Shown here: positions 33,501 through 44,596 of the stretch, in pieces | Position numbering within the stretch: position 1 is the first letter of the stretch | Layout of the letters: the number at the start of each line of letters is the position of its first letter | Assembly: GCA_035222895.1 (NCBI GenBank) | Contig: JAVYIG010004930.1 | Location: 84,429-148,428, forward strand | Reading direction: 5' to 3' | DNA: 64,000 nt | Source: Strongylocentrotus droebachiensis | Lineage: Eukaryota; Echinodermata; Echinoidea; Camarodonta; Strongylocentrotidae | Notes under the pieces: model-generated | The model's database searches: none | Seen by the model: the letters and a program-made list of their open reading frames with translations, nothing else | Told to the model about the DNA's origin: nothing | Program-made: the position numbers and the translations under genes

Positions 33501-35640
33501 TCAATAAACATCTCCAAATGAATGATATGACATATGTAAACTTATATGATGTACTTTCACAGCAGTTGGAATTCTTAGTAACCATTTATCATGTTCACAA
33601 TAATTTTGAATTTTAAATACCCTAAGCTCTTTGTTATGGAATGACTTAAAAAATTACCTTCTATATGTCACTCTGTCTAACATACCTACGGTATACAAAA
33701 TGATATGATATCAAACCCAAAGTATGTGAAAGTACCTCATATTGATTAATTATCCGATCATAATATTAATTTGTAGATTTTTACTACCATGTCTATAATA
33801 TTCTTTATTAAAAATTGTAAATTCTCTAGAAATGTCATTTCATAAATCTTTTTTTGAAATTCATCAGTTGGTTCATGAATGACAAAGTTACCTATCATGG
33901 AAATTTTGTCTAGAGGAATCCTGGAAAATATGAGAATTAAAAACTAACATCATGAAATTTGTGTTATACATTTATGAGATTTGCTGGCTGCTTCAGGGTT
34001 GAATTACCCCGGAGATTAATTTGCATGTCGCCCTCTATTTTGAATCAACCGTACAGTGTTCGCCTCACAGTAAAACTGTGCTAGCATCCTCATCGTATGA
34101 CTTCACGGTACGAACGTGGGACTTTGCCAGGCAGTCGACTCCCCTTGAGACTATCGAGCATCATTCTGAGTTTGTTTGCGGACTAGACTTCAATATGCAT
34201 GTACCAGGACAGGTAAGCATTCAGAGAGGCATATAGGTGACCCTACTGAGACTTTGGTTTGTGTTGTGGGATGCGGCCATCATTGTTGGTCAAACAGTTT
34301 TTGAGCGTCAAGTAACGCCTGGCTAGAATGCTCCCCAGGGAGTGGAGATTGATCGGGGTAATAGTATATCTGTTAAGTACTTAGAGACATTTGTATTAAG
34401 CGCTATATAAAAGCTGAATATTATTATTATTATTATTAACACTTTCAGGACAGGATTTATGTAAAGGCTTAATTGATCACATGTTGTTATTCAAATTGGC
34501 AACAATTCTGTGTTTCTCTTATTGCTAAATTGTTCTAATAACATATAATGTCTATAAGAACAATCTTTATGTGCATGGACTTTATCAAAAAGTGAGAAAA
34601 TTGCCTATTTTGATAAAAAATATTGATGCAAAATCTCTCAAATTGTTGCCAATTTAATACATTAAATTGAGCATCATTCCGAGTTTGTTTGCGGACTAGA
34701 CTTCAATATGCATGTACCAGGACAGGTAAGCATTCAAAGAGGGGTTTTATTTGATGGCTTAATTGATCACACGTTGTTATTCAAATTGGCAACAATTATG
34801 TGTTTCTTTTATTGCTACATTGTTCTAATAAACTATGTCTATATTATGTTTATGGGTATGGACTTTATCAAAAGTTGAGAAAGTACCAATTTTGTTGGAA
34901 AATATTGAGGCAGAACCTCTCAAATTGTTGCCAATTTTAAGATTTTAAAGGTCATTGTTCTTTTTTAGAAATTCCTGGCATAAAACGCAGTATGGTCATA
35001 CAAGAAAAATCGATGGGGTGTATGCACAAACGTTTGCTCTTCTACTCCCGTATCTGTATATATTTTAGGGTTCTGGATCATGTACTTTACAAGCCTTTCA
35101 AGCTTTTCTATTATGATATTCTGAGAGTCAAAAGAAACTTATCTGTCACATTCACATGTGGATCTTTTTTTTAGCTAATTCTTCATTTTGTTGATTGATA
35201 AATGAACTGATGTGGAATGAAGTGTTTAAGAAAAAGGCTAACCATCTGACTGTGAATGAATACTTTTTTGCTGTTTTCATTTCTCTAGAGATGATTGTTA
35301 ATCATAAATATTTATTTGTTCAAGAACAAATTAAGTTAATCTGAAAGTGAATTATTTTCATTGCTCTATAGTTGATTGACAATCCTAAATATTCATTCAT
35401 TTTGAAGAAAAATTATGTTGAAATGAAAGTGAATTAAAATTTGTGTTTTCTTTTCTCAACATTCGATTTTCAATCCTAAATATTTATTCATATTTAAATG
35501 AAGTTAAATGCAAAGAAAAATCCTGATATTTGATCAAAAATTTATTTTCAATTCTATTTCTTCTCCAGCTGGCTGACTGTGCCTGGGATGAGAGGACAGT
35601 GGTGTCTACTCCTAAATCTCTGGCTGCTTTGAACACATGA
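27551..35640 (+). CDS. PEX7: peroxisomal targeting signal 2 receptor
   Basis: Cytosolic WD40 receptor that brings PTS2 proteins to the peroxisomal import machinery. Exons with consistent GT/AG borders: 27551-27683, 28367-28560, 29644-29845, 32647-32756, 33262-33375, 34057-34212, 35569-35640 (TGA); 326 residues against 323 in human. The N-terminus carries the family block [20 protein letters not shown] and [11 protein letters not shown] blades are visible as [47 protein letters not shown] and [22 protein letters not shown] is also family-typical. The last blade ([11 protein letters not shown]) is divergent. ATG at 27551 is preferred; a second ATG lies at 27557. Family A MITEs sit directly after exons 2 and 3, and partial copies of exons 3 and 6 lie in the following introns. 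Confidence 0.96.
27712..27846. mobile_element. Short foldback MITE, copy 2, in PEX7 intron 1
   Basis: Ends GGGCCAGTTTCTCCAAACC and TTTGAGAAACTGACCCC with inner ACATCCCATTGAAACG and ATGGGATGTCCA arms. Confidence 0.75.
28166..28300. mobile_element. Short foldback MITE, copy 3, in PEX7 intron 1
   Basis: Ends GGGCAGTGTCTCACGAAACT and GTCTCATGAAGCGCTGCCC; inner arms CATCCCATTGAAATGTGTG and CACACGTTGCAATGGGATG. Confidence 0.78.
28569..28764 (+). mobile_element. TTTAAAGCC-ended MITE, family A, copy 3
   Basis: TTTAAAGCCCTACTGCATTA at the left, ACTAGTACAGATGGGCTTTA at the right. It starts eight bases after the PEX7 exon 2 donor. Confidence 0.78.
28768..29045 (-). repeat. SINE-like repeat with AAT microsatellite end
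   Basis: An ATAATAATAATA run is followed by CTTGTATAGCGCTTATATC, GACACTCCTGGCGCA and a GGTACCCATTTACATCACCTGGG block. Related pieces occur at about 1975-2160, 15590-15650 and 62665-62765. Probably minus-strand copies of a TATAGCGC-ending SINE. Confidence 0.6.
29869..30067 (-). mobile_element. TTTAAAGCC-ended MITE, family A, copy 4
   Basis: Reverse-orientation copy: TTTAAAGCCTGTCTGTAATA at the left and CAGTGGGGCTTTAA at the right. It lies between PEX7 exon 3 and the partial exon 3 copy at 30099-30228. Confidence 0.78.
30099..30228 (+). pseudogene. Partial copy of PEX7 exon 3 (3' half plus intron start)
   Basis: Matches 29749-29868 at an offset of 350 bp: GGGACCATTCCCTACAGACT, then GGCCACAGACACAACGTCTA, through the exon end and GTAGG donor, then GCTTGGTCTTATC of intron 3. 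Not functional: a conserved Trp codon is now TGA (GTC TGA CCT) and no acceptor precedes it. Confidence 0.92.
30716..31391. mobile_element. Foldback element carrying a nested family B MITE
   Basis: Outer ends GGGCGTTTCACAAAGATCCT and AGGATCTTTGTGAAACACCCC are inverted repeats. The family B element 30794-31187 is inserted inside. Sits in PEX7 intron 3. Confidence 0.78.
30794..31187 (-). mobile_element. TTAA-flanked MITE, family B, copy 2
   Basis: Inverted relative of 14873-15257: its reverse complement shares GTTGAGTTCTGGTCATG, GATTGCATTGTGAAAGAAAC, ATCAAAATGATAAGAAATTT and GAGCCATGCTTTTCAGGGAA. Bordered by TTAA at both ends. Confidence 0.85.
32818..33030 (+). repeat. GATGAT microsatellite in PEX7 intron 4
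   Basis: Imperfect TGATGATGA/TGGTGATGA runs directly after exon 32647-32756, about 200 bp. Confidence 0.9.
34230..34455 (+). mobile_element. SINE-like insertion after PEX7 exon 6
   Basis: About 225 bp present after the true exon 6 but absent from the duplicated copy at 34669-34755. Its end reads TTAAGCGCTATATAAAAGCT then GAATATTATTATTATTATT, the A/T-rich tail of a SINE; the body contains CGCCTGGCTAGAATGCTCC and GATCGGGGTAATAGTATATC. No exact target duplication could be fixed by eye. Confidence 0.75.
34669..34970 (+). pseudogene. Partial copy of PEX7 exon 6 end with donor and intron
   Basis: 34669-34725 repeats 34156-34212 (GAGCATCATTCCGAGTTTGT, then GACTTCAATATGCATGTACC) with one visible difference, and includes the GTAAGCATTCA donor. 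The following intron (from GGCTTAATTGATCACACG at 34756) matches 34466 on. There is no acceptor, so it is an orphan 3' exon half. Confidence 0.92.
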
Positions 35641-35699
35641 TGAAGGTGTATCCCTGGCGTATCCTTGGCTTAACACCAAATCATCCTTGGTTATCACCG

Positions 35700-36200
35700 A
35701 AAGCCACATGGTTTGGTCATTCTAGTCAATGATTTCTGACAATGTGTTAATACGAAGACCAAGAATAATGCAAGCGAAATCAGAAAAAATGGCATCTTCT
35801 TGGCTAACACCTTACACCTCTTGAGGTCCTCAACGATTTATCGCAAGGTGTTTGGTGCTAGGTGTTAATAAGAATGACAAGACATGCTATATCAGCATAC
35901 TGGCTTGATTTTGGCTTAACACCACGCATCTCTTGTGCTGTAGTGTTCAATGATTTATTGCACAATGTTTGAAGCGAGGTGTCAGTATTGGCACCAAGAA
36001 AAACTGACCTGTTCTTGGCTAACACCATACACCTGGCATGTTCCTCAATGATTTATTGAAAGGTGTTTGGTGCTAGATGTTGATATTTGGATGCCAAGTC
36101 AAGCTTTAACAGCCAACCGGATTGTTGTTGGCATAGTACCTGGCACTTCTTGTCCTAAAATGTTCAGTTATTTATTGCAGAGTGTTCGTATTCACTTAAT
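35700..36200 (+). repeat. Degenerate tandem repeat in PEX7 3' UTR or flank
   Basis: The block TCAAYGATTTATTGCA...GGTGTTTGGTGCTAGRTGTT recurs near 35727, 35829, 35948, 36046 and 36164, alternating with TTCTTGGCTAACACCNTACACCT. Spacing is roughly 100-120 bp, with much divergence. Starts within about 20 bp of the PEX7 stop. Confidence 0.75.
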
Positions 36201-36372
36201 CTCGTTATCTCATTATCTTGGTGTATATTCTGCTTAACACCATTTGCAATACAATTAGAATATTCAGTGAATTGAATAGTGTGCTATGTAACGGGTGTTT
36301 GCATGACGTTTTAGCATTAAGATCAATTTTGCTAGCTAATTGGCCGATCATCGACCTGACGCTATTTACATC

Positions 36373-36522
36373 GGGGACCTGTTTCACAAAGTTTTTTTTC
36401 AATGACAAATGACAAAAATCAGTGACAAATCTGCTGATAACCAATCAGAAACAAGGATTTCAGTAGCTTATAACAAAAACTGTAATTTGTCACTGATGAC
36501 AACTTTTGTGAAATGGGGCCCA
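36373..36522. mobile_element. Foldback MITE
   Basis: Ends GGGGACCTGTTTCACAAAG and CTTTTGTGAAATGGGGCCC, with inner ATGACAAAAATCAGTGACAA and TTTGTCACTGATGACAA arms. Confidence 0.75.
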
Positions 36523-36705
36523 GGACCACTTGTGCTAGTAGAATGTGTGACTGATGCTCAGTTTGTTTGATGGTTGTTTTCTTTGTTTTAAATTCCAGGA
36601 TATCTTTGATCATGATGATGATTCTCATGCTTGCCTTATGTGGAAAAAACAGGCAAAAGAGCATGAAAGAGAAGAAGGGAAAGAGAGTGATAGAGATGGA
36701 GGGAA

Positions 36706-36737
<32 letters not shown>

Positions 36738-37751
36738 GGAGGAAGAGAGGGGAGATGGTGAAGAGGTAGTATGGATTAAGAGTAGCTGATATTGAAAATA
36801 TGTCAAGAGGGGGAGAGGGGAATGGAGGAAGGGGGCTGGGGAGGAGGGAGAGACAGACAGACAGAAACGGATAAAAACTTAAAATGAAAGAGAGTGGGGG
36901 CTATTACCGGTAATGCATTTCTCCTAATGCCATTTCATTGGACATGTATGTGGTGTATGTGGTAAGACTAGATAACCTAAAATCAATTCTTGTTTGCCAG
37001 AGAAAAATGAAAAAGAAGAAAAAAAATTGTTATTCACTTTACCTCTTTGTGTTTACCTCTCTACATTTTCATTGATATTCAAAGTTGTGATGAAATTTGT
37101 CTAGTGTCCATTGCTTGCTACCAATCTTTTTATCAAAAAAAAATTGCCATGATTTTGTTTCTACTTGGTGTTTAATTTGTCCACACCAAATTAAGTGTAT
37201 TCTTTGATGTGAAACTGCCATATGCATTAACTTTGAATGATTCAGTGGAAAAAAAGGTGACATTTCATTATTGTTATTAAGTAATTAAAATGTGACAATT
37301 TCTTGTTTTATTGAGGAAGTTCCGAAGTGGATAACATCACTTGCATGTTAGAATCTGTTTACCAGGTAATGCAAAAAAGACATGCAGACGGCTTGTACTA
37401 TCTTAAACTTTGTTTTAAGTCCCTATAAAATGTAATGCTCTGTCATTGAATTTTGTCAATGTTTATATTGATAGTTACTTACGTGTATATGTACTGTTAT
37501 TGTGTGTGACTTATTTATGAATTCTTGTATATATTTTGATTTTGAAGCAGTGTGCAGCTTTACCTCTTTGTTTCAACATTCAATATCCCACCTGTCAAAA
37601 ATGAAATGATCTTTTTCTCAGCATGTAACTTAACGTATCATGTGTCATGTTTTTCTTTGGATTTCTATTGATGGATCTATATTATTACCATGTTCATGCT
37701 ATTCACATTTAGCATATCATCTGATGAACACATGAAAGGCATTACCTCATA

Positions 37752-38307
37752 CAGGGTGGCCCATAAAAAACAGACAAGCATGCTTCTAATAATGCGGATA
37801 GTACCAGTAGATGGAGAACCTTTTCAGGAGAACAAAAATGATACCAAATTTGCCAACAGTGGTTGAGTATTTCTTTTCCTAAACACATTTTTTGAAGCAA
37901 TGCTGAGTACATCGACTGGTAGTGCTCCTTGCAGAAGATATTGTATCATTGTGTGGTTTCAGAAATGGTATATTATGCCTGAGCATTGGACAAGTTGTAC
38001 AGGACGTCAGATTGTTTAAAAACAACATTCCAAACAAAATTTTCTTTTCTTTCAAGTGTTTTTAATGACTAAACACAGACAGACATGACATTTAAAGAAT
38101 TGTTTAAAATGCTGTTTTATGATACTGGACCGATTCAAACTCCTTACTTGCATCACAGAACGCTCCCTAAAACAAAACCCCCTCGACTAAATTTGTCATT
38201 CTTAGTAATTTTATTATTCATGTGAAAAGATTGTCCTTTGCTGGTACCATTGAATTTTACCCAACATTATTGGAAGTATGCTATTCTGTTTTTATTGGAT
38301 CACCCTG
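37752..38307. mobile_element. mariner-like MITE, TA-flanked
   Basis: Ends CAGGGTGGCCCATAAAAAAC and the near-reverse complement GTTTTTATTGGATCACCCTG, both next to TA. About 556 bp with no transposase frame. CAGGGTG-type ends are typical of IS630/Tc1/mariner elements. Confidence 0.75.
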
Positions 38308-38438
38308 TATATAACTCATTTAATCCAATCTATGGTTGTAATAAATGGATGATATAAAAACAAAATTATATCCTTTAACACATAGTAAGCACCTTTCTAG
38401 CTCTCAACTAACATGTAATATTCTGCTTGAGGCAGATA

Positions 38439-38707
38439 CACTATGAACATGATGGACAAAGAAAGCGGACAAAATATACAGTTCCTCATTCTACCCTCAA
38501 CAATTGCTGTGGTAGACAAAGGAACATCCCTTCACTGCTATTATGTAAAAATGTGTAGAACAGGTGAATATGCATGTGACACCTGTTCTACAGATTTTTA
38601 CATAATATCAGTGAAGGGATGTTCCTTTGTCTACCATAGCAATTGTTGAGGGTAGAATGAGGAACTGTATATTTTGTCCGCTTTCTTTGTCCGTCATGTT
38701 CATAGTG
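38439..38707. mobile_element. Near-perfect palindromic MITE
   Basis: CACTATGAACATGATGGACA to TGTCCGTCATGTTCATAGTG. The arms of about 125 bp pair almost completely around an asymmetric centre near 38570 (AGAACAGGTG / CACCTGTTCT). The few mismatches suggest recent origin. Confidence 0.85.
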
Positions 38708-40384
38708 ATATTGGTATACAGTATTGCAGAACAGGTAATGTGTGAATCAGTTTGTTTTTTGTTTTTGAATTTTTGTTTAAACCTGATAATGGACAAGCAA
38801 TCGCAGTGTGTGATGACAGTGTTTCAAAACTGTTCACAAAGAAACACCAACATTTGTAGATCTTAATGGTAGTTGGACACTTATACATGTATTTTTTGGT
38901 TATAATATAACTTTTTAAGAAAACAAAGAGTAATTTTATTTTCCACCATGGGCACCTTTACAGCATTACATGCATGTATTATTTTGTGTATCCCAAAATG
39001 TAATCTTGCCATTTTGCTCTGTATGTCATTCTTGATACTACTGGTAATATCTAAATCTTCATGTAATTCTTCTGAATGCCATTAAATTATGTGTACTCAT
39101 AAAAAAAGATCACAATTTGAAGAAAAAAATATTTCAAAAAATATTCAAAAATGTATAAAACATTTAGAAGTTTACATATCTAAATATGAGATGTATATAT
39201 GCAGGACTACGCACCTACAGGAATAAACTTGTATTTGGATGGCAGGGGCCCTTTAAATGATAAATACAGGATTTGTTGTATTCATACCGGCAAAATATAG
39301 GATAGATTTGTCTATTATAAAAAATGGATGATATTATGGAAGTTAATTTACTCACACCAAATTATGATGTATGTTTGAATACACAAAACTTTTAATTGTT
39401 ATACTGACATGACACTTTTGTCTTCATTTTTATACAATGGAACATGCAAAAGATTTGCATTACATAATTTTAAGCTGTTTTCTTACTATGATTTGATATT
39501 TAATCACAAGGGCAAAGTATGATATGTACTGTTATTACACTTAGATGATGTATTGCCTCAGAGTACTTACATAACAATTACACTGTGAACATACAAATTA
39601 CTCTGTATATGATACACAATTAAATTATTTGATTGCAATGTTAATGTGAGCGTTCCGAAATTTGTTCTTTTTCCATGGTCGTGTCATGTTTTGGTATTAC
39701 AATTTCCCTCTTTTTCATGCTGTACATATGTTTCTTACTATTTTAAAGATACTTAATTGCTTTTCAAAGTGGTATTTATTAGCTGCCGATGGAAACTTCC
39801 ATATATTTGTACTCAAATCCGTTTAAGTATCAATTTGTGAAAATAATATAAATTTTGCTCATATTTTCTGATTGCCTTGGGCGCCTGTTCACATCTTATG
39901 TTATAGACTTGCTAGTGTTTTGTCATTTAGGATAATCAAAGTCATGAAGTAGATAATTTTCTTTCACAAGAAGAAGGTGTACGGATAATTTTGGAAGAAT
40001 CAAGTCTCGTTTCTCTCGCTATCTCGCGATCAAGAATGTTATTTGTTACATTAAGATTGAGGCAAAAATACATGTAATTCATAAATAGGTATGACTCTTT
40101 TAACAGGGCAGTTAAGACTGAATATGATTATATATATATATATATAAACATACACGGCAATACTTCAAAGGGTCACCAGACTACAAGTGAGATTTTTCGT
40201 TCACGTTTGGCTACAAGTATAATATATTTTGGTTCAGTACATGGAAACAATATTATAAACATGTATTCAAGATTATAATAATATGTCTAAACAATTAAAT
40301 AGTCAACGTTTGTCGAAACGACTAATTGTGATTTGTAAAGCCCCCTTTTTTTTTAAATAGAGATTTAGTAATGATCGTTGTTTC

Positions 40385-42187
40385 TTAAAAAGACAAAGTC
40401 AGCCCAGAATATGAAGAGCGTTTCTCGTCAAGTTCTTCCTTTGTCATGTCCTTTAACTTCTTCAGGAAATTGTCCACCTTTTCTTGCAGCAATTGTCTTT
40501 GCCTCTCTTTAATCTCCTTATTCCTCTCCTCGAGCTGATTCCTCCGTTCTTCTGACTCGGCGGCAGCGACGTTGTCGATGTGCGTCATTTTTCGGAGCTC
40601 TCTCGTCGTCCTTCCGTGCAACGAGATCGTCTTTTCGTTCACTGCTCGGACTTTTCCGGAGGCCGAGACACTGCTCTGCGAAAGCACCATGTAGGACATG
40701 CTTCGGGCTCGCCTGCGCGATGATGGGGGTGTTCCAACTGATGATGAATTATCCTGCAGTGTCTCGGCTTCTTCAACTGATGTTCCAGATTTTTCCTTGA
40801 CGTCCTTTTCACCGATTTCCGATTTTGAAGCCAACTTCGGAGCAGCGGTTTTGGGACGCCTTTGCAGCAACCCCCGTTCCATGATCACCTTTGCTTGAAG
40901 TTCACTCTCTACTGCCTGACCGACCTCCTTGGATGACTGCCTACGTTGTTCATCGGCGCTAGGCAGTGTCCTGCGCAAGCTTTGGCTTCTCGGCCATCTG
41001 TTTCCCGATGCGATTTGTCTGTCTAGGACACCAAGAGCTTTTCTATGACCTTGTCCAATCTCGCCGATCTCTGATTCCGTCATATCCGCTGTTGTGCCGG
41101 CTCCCTCGCGGGATTGACGAGTCGACGATGTGCTGTTGTTTATCCCGGGAAGTCTGTGCTTGGTGTCCGTTGGTGATGTCTTTGCGCCATCTGATGATTC
41201 GTCTGGTTCTTGAGTAGCGAGAGAGATTCCCCTCCATCTGAGTAGCTTTGTGTGAAGTCGAGGAGACATGGGTGGAGACCCGTCTGGGGTTTCTGTTCCA
41301 GAAGCATTCTCAGCATCCCCCTAAATGAATGTGGAAAATATATTGGTAAATGGTAGAATAGAATGGACATTAAGTTATAATTGTCTCCCTCAACATCGCT
41401 ATTGCCATTTTTAAAAAAATCAAATATTTTGGAAATGGTATGCTTTCATTACATTGAATGAAGCAAATATCAAGATAAAATGTAATGATTCCGTCAATGT
41501 CGACAGAGAAATTCCATCTGTTACTTTAAACTACAATAGAAAATAATATAGAGCAGTGTGTACAATAAACGATTGGAGTTAAAGAAGCGAAAGAGATAAT
41601 AATTTGCACACAATTAAAGAAACAGAAGTAAACTAAGTGAAAAGCCCCCAGCTTTACTTATTTTATGGGCTAATTATTATCCGTCGCTAATTTAATGGAA
41701 TATTTAAGGGTGAAGAATGAAGGTTGATCGAAGAGGTCAGGTCTTTCTTCGATGTATTGTTTCTTGAGAAAAAAAAGACGACGAAGCTTACCGCCTGTGC
41801 TGCAGCCCGAGCATTCTTCAGCCGGGTCGACCTGAGCAAGTCACTGAACGCCACCGTCGAATTCATTATCGCTTTCCTCTGCGACTCCAGAATCCAACAA
41901 TCCTTCCGAAGCCTCATCGTCTCCTGGTTCCGATCGACCTTCGCCCTCGACTTCGCCGCCCTCAGCCGGTCCATCACCCCTATCAGGTTCGCTTCTTCGC
42001 CCTGGTTAGCGAACTTGACGTTGCTGTTGTCGTAATACCCGATCGCTCGTGTGGTCGTCAATTTGTCGACGTCGTCCTCGTTGCCGTCTTTAGATTTGGT
42101 TGGATTCTTCGAGTAGGACGTTGAAGGGATTGAGGGGTATGTCCGCGAACGTGGACGACCACCGGCCGCTATGGTGTTGCGTCGCAT
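40385..42187 (-). CDS. Uncharacterised two-exon protein with C-terminal coiled coil
   Basis: I do not recognise a family. Exon 1, 42187-41792, starts at ATG (MRRNTIAAGGRPRSRTYPSI) and ends phase 0 at a GTAAGC donor. Exon 2, 41320-40385, follows a TTTAG acceptor and ends TAA. Together 443 residues. The N-terminal half is basic with a likely helix (VMDRLRAAKSRAKVDRNQET). The middle is Ser/Thr/Arg-rich and probably disordered. The last 70 or so residues form a charged heptad-like stretch (EERRNQLEERNKEIKERQRQ, then EKVDNFLKKLKDMTKEELDE). GC content is clearly above the flanks and both exons are long, uninterrupted and correctly joined, which supports a real gene. No signal peptide or membrane segment is seen. 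Function unknown; a structural or cytoskeletal role would be a guess. Confidence 0.8.
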
Positions 42188-44145
42188 TTTAGTTCTACTT
42201 TGTCATATACTAACTTGTAGAGAACTTATCCCGAACTTCCTCAATGTTTTTTCTCTCTGTTACATAATCCAGGATCCGATAGTATATTTACAAAATCCAC
42301 GTATCTTTTCATCCTAATCAGTATTTTTTTGTACTATCGAGATAATGTGCATATTATAGAGACTTTGAAGTCGCAGCCATCTATCTTCGTTCTTCCTTTT
42401 CTGCGGGCTGTGACAGGACATCGTGTGCAGTTTATATTGGCTTCTCCTCTTTCCTCAAGTTAAAGACAACGTTGTGCAGCTTGATGCAAGTACTCATTGG
42501 ATATTAAGCTGACGACCTAAATGCCGTGACCGATAGAAATTCCTCCTGAAACTGATTTTGATGTTGAAAGTACGATGGTGGTCAACGGGGGTTTCCCCCT
42601 TCCTTAGGTTACATAACAAATTGTAATAATGATCAACGTTTTACAAGGAATCGAGGATCCACACCCCGCGCATTGGGCATATCACGTAAACTGGACTTTG
42701 CATACTCCTAATCCTACCTTTAACAGGCCAGGCGAGCTGAACTGGGCATCCAAGTCCTGTAGATAAAAGTGATAAGAGAATGAAATATTATAGTCTCAGG
42801 AACATCAGCATATAATGTGTTCACTTTAAAGGAAACTGCAAGACTTTTCTATTTCTTTCTTGTGTGTAATGAATAATTATATTAGCTCAAAACTAGTTCG
42901 TACTTAGTGTACTAATTGGCAATCATTTAAATTCGGGAGCGATACTTGGGTCATTTGATAAACTGTTTGCTTGGTCCAATTGTAATCTTTTCGATTAGCG
43001 TTAATTGTAATTATTAGAGCCATAATGATATCGGAGTATATGATTAATCCGATCAGTAAATAGTACTACGAGATAACCCATTTGAACAATTTGCAATATC
43101 ATAGATGGCCTACTTGTACATTCTTTTACTAAAAAAACTGTGAAAAAATAGAATGACGTCAAATCACTGTATAAAAATAATAATATTAAATAACAATAAA
43201 ATAGAAAAAAGAAATAGAAAGTTCCTATTTAGGCAAAATACGTCAAGCTCTCACCTCCCATACAAACTTCCTGGATATAATTATAAGGATTTAATCAGTA
43301 TGAATGAAATAAAAGCACTTTTATTTCTTCTAAGAAATATCGGTAAGAATTAAATTAATGTTAGGCCTACGTACCGTTCTTAACTTTTTATGAAGTACTG
43401 TTTTATGGGAATGTAGAAGAATTGTCGCTTGTTGGTTATGCCAGCTGCACTCTGCTTCCTCTTCAAGATGATCTGAATGAAGTTTATAATTACTGGTTCG
43501 TCGTATTTTTCTCCAAAAAAAGATATAGTTCTCCTCCGGTGCCACAGTATGTGGTCGACAAATGCTAGTTGAATTTCGATTATTACCAAGCTACAAAATA
43601 TTTACAGCCAGAAATCGATATGTGATGTATGAAAATGATAAACAAAAACGCCTTTTTCCATCGAGCTCGGATGAGAAAACGACTTCATGCACTTATGCCG
43701 TTTCAAGAAACAAGACGATAATAGCCCCAACGAGACAAACGAGAAATAGTTTGCTTAAACGACTCGCAAGAATCAAGTGATAACGAAACAAACATGAAAA
43801 CAAGTCTTCTTCGTTTCCGCGCACGTCACGATTTTAGTAAAATACTCCAAAGTTTGACACTCTTCCAACTATTTTGCCACACCCTCTCGAAATGTTTCCG
43901 AGGGACCAGAACAATGAAACAAGGTTTGCACCCCTACGTAATTCGGCAGGAGTCGTGTGTGCAGAGGCATAAATTATACCTGTTTTGTAAATGCTGGGGA
44001 ATCGTAACAATAACATTGTATTCGTATGTGATACAGTTTAGTAGCTTCTAGTGTTGACTTTTCAGTGGGTTGTGTCCAGAGCTGCAAACACTTTACACAA
44101 AAAATGAATAGCTTAACCTCCGACGTGCAAATAAATTTCACTTAC

Positions 44146-44596
44146 AGTGGCGGATCCAGGGGGGGGGGTTGGGGGGGTTGCAACCCCCCCCCCCTTGGGC
44201 GGCCCAAAAAAAAAAAAAAAAAAAAAGGAAAAAAAAAGAAAAAAAGAAAGAAAAAAAGAAGAAAAAAAAGAACGCACGCTGGAGAGAAACCCTTTCAAGT
44301 GCAAATATTGTGAGAAGATATTCAACTCATCTGGTAACTTAACCAAACACATGATAACTCTGGATATAACTATGTATTAAACTGTTACTTGATTTAAAAA
44401 GACGTTATCATGCACTGCTTTTTATGGTGTCCATTGTGTTAATAGATGCCAGGAAAACATCACTTACGGGGTTCAAATAAACACCCCCCAAAAAATCGGC
44501 TCGCCGCTTCGCGGCTCGTGGACGATGCTCCGCATCGTCATTATTTTGGTCAAACCCCCCCCCCCTTAGCAAAAAGCTAGATCCGCCCCTGACTTA
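44146..44596. mobile_element. TIR element (CAGTGGCGGATCCAGG ends) carrying a zinc-finger fragment
   Basis: Left end CAGTGGCGGATCCAGGGG, right end AGATCCGCCCCTG. Inside: G/C runs, an A-rich tract (44207-44270), then 44270-44365 with one C2H2 zinc-finger unit, then a GC-rich hairpin (GGCTCGCCGCTTCGCGGCTC). A nested or related element lies at 45528-45778, and a right end (CTAGATCCGCCGCTG) at about 63783-63797. Confidence 0.7.
44276..44365 (+). pseudogene. C2H2 zinc-finger fragment captured in transposon
   Basis: Reads linker-like HAGEK in one frame, then PFKCKYCEKIFNSSGNLTKH in another: an extra C in the CCC of the linker shifts the frame. Cys-x2-Cys and the first His of a Kruppel-type finger are present; the second His is lost (HMITLD). 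A relic of a host zinc-finger gene, not a functional gene here. Confidence 0.75.

Larger units (their letters stand above)
35641..40384. other. PEX7 3' UTR and intergenic region
   Basis: No further gene is supported. Contents: degenerate tandem repeat 35700-36200, foldback elements 36373-36522, 37752-38307 and 38439-38707, a GA-rich tract about 36655-36860, and otherwise AT-rich unique-looking sequence (38880-40380). The PEX7 poly(A) site was not located with confidence. Confidence 0.65.

Noticed and set aside
38443-38888. Open frames on both strands with the same protein sequence
   Set aside because: They are the two arms of the palindromic MITE at 38439-38707.
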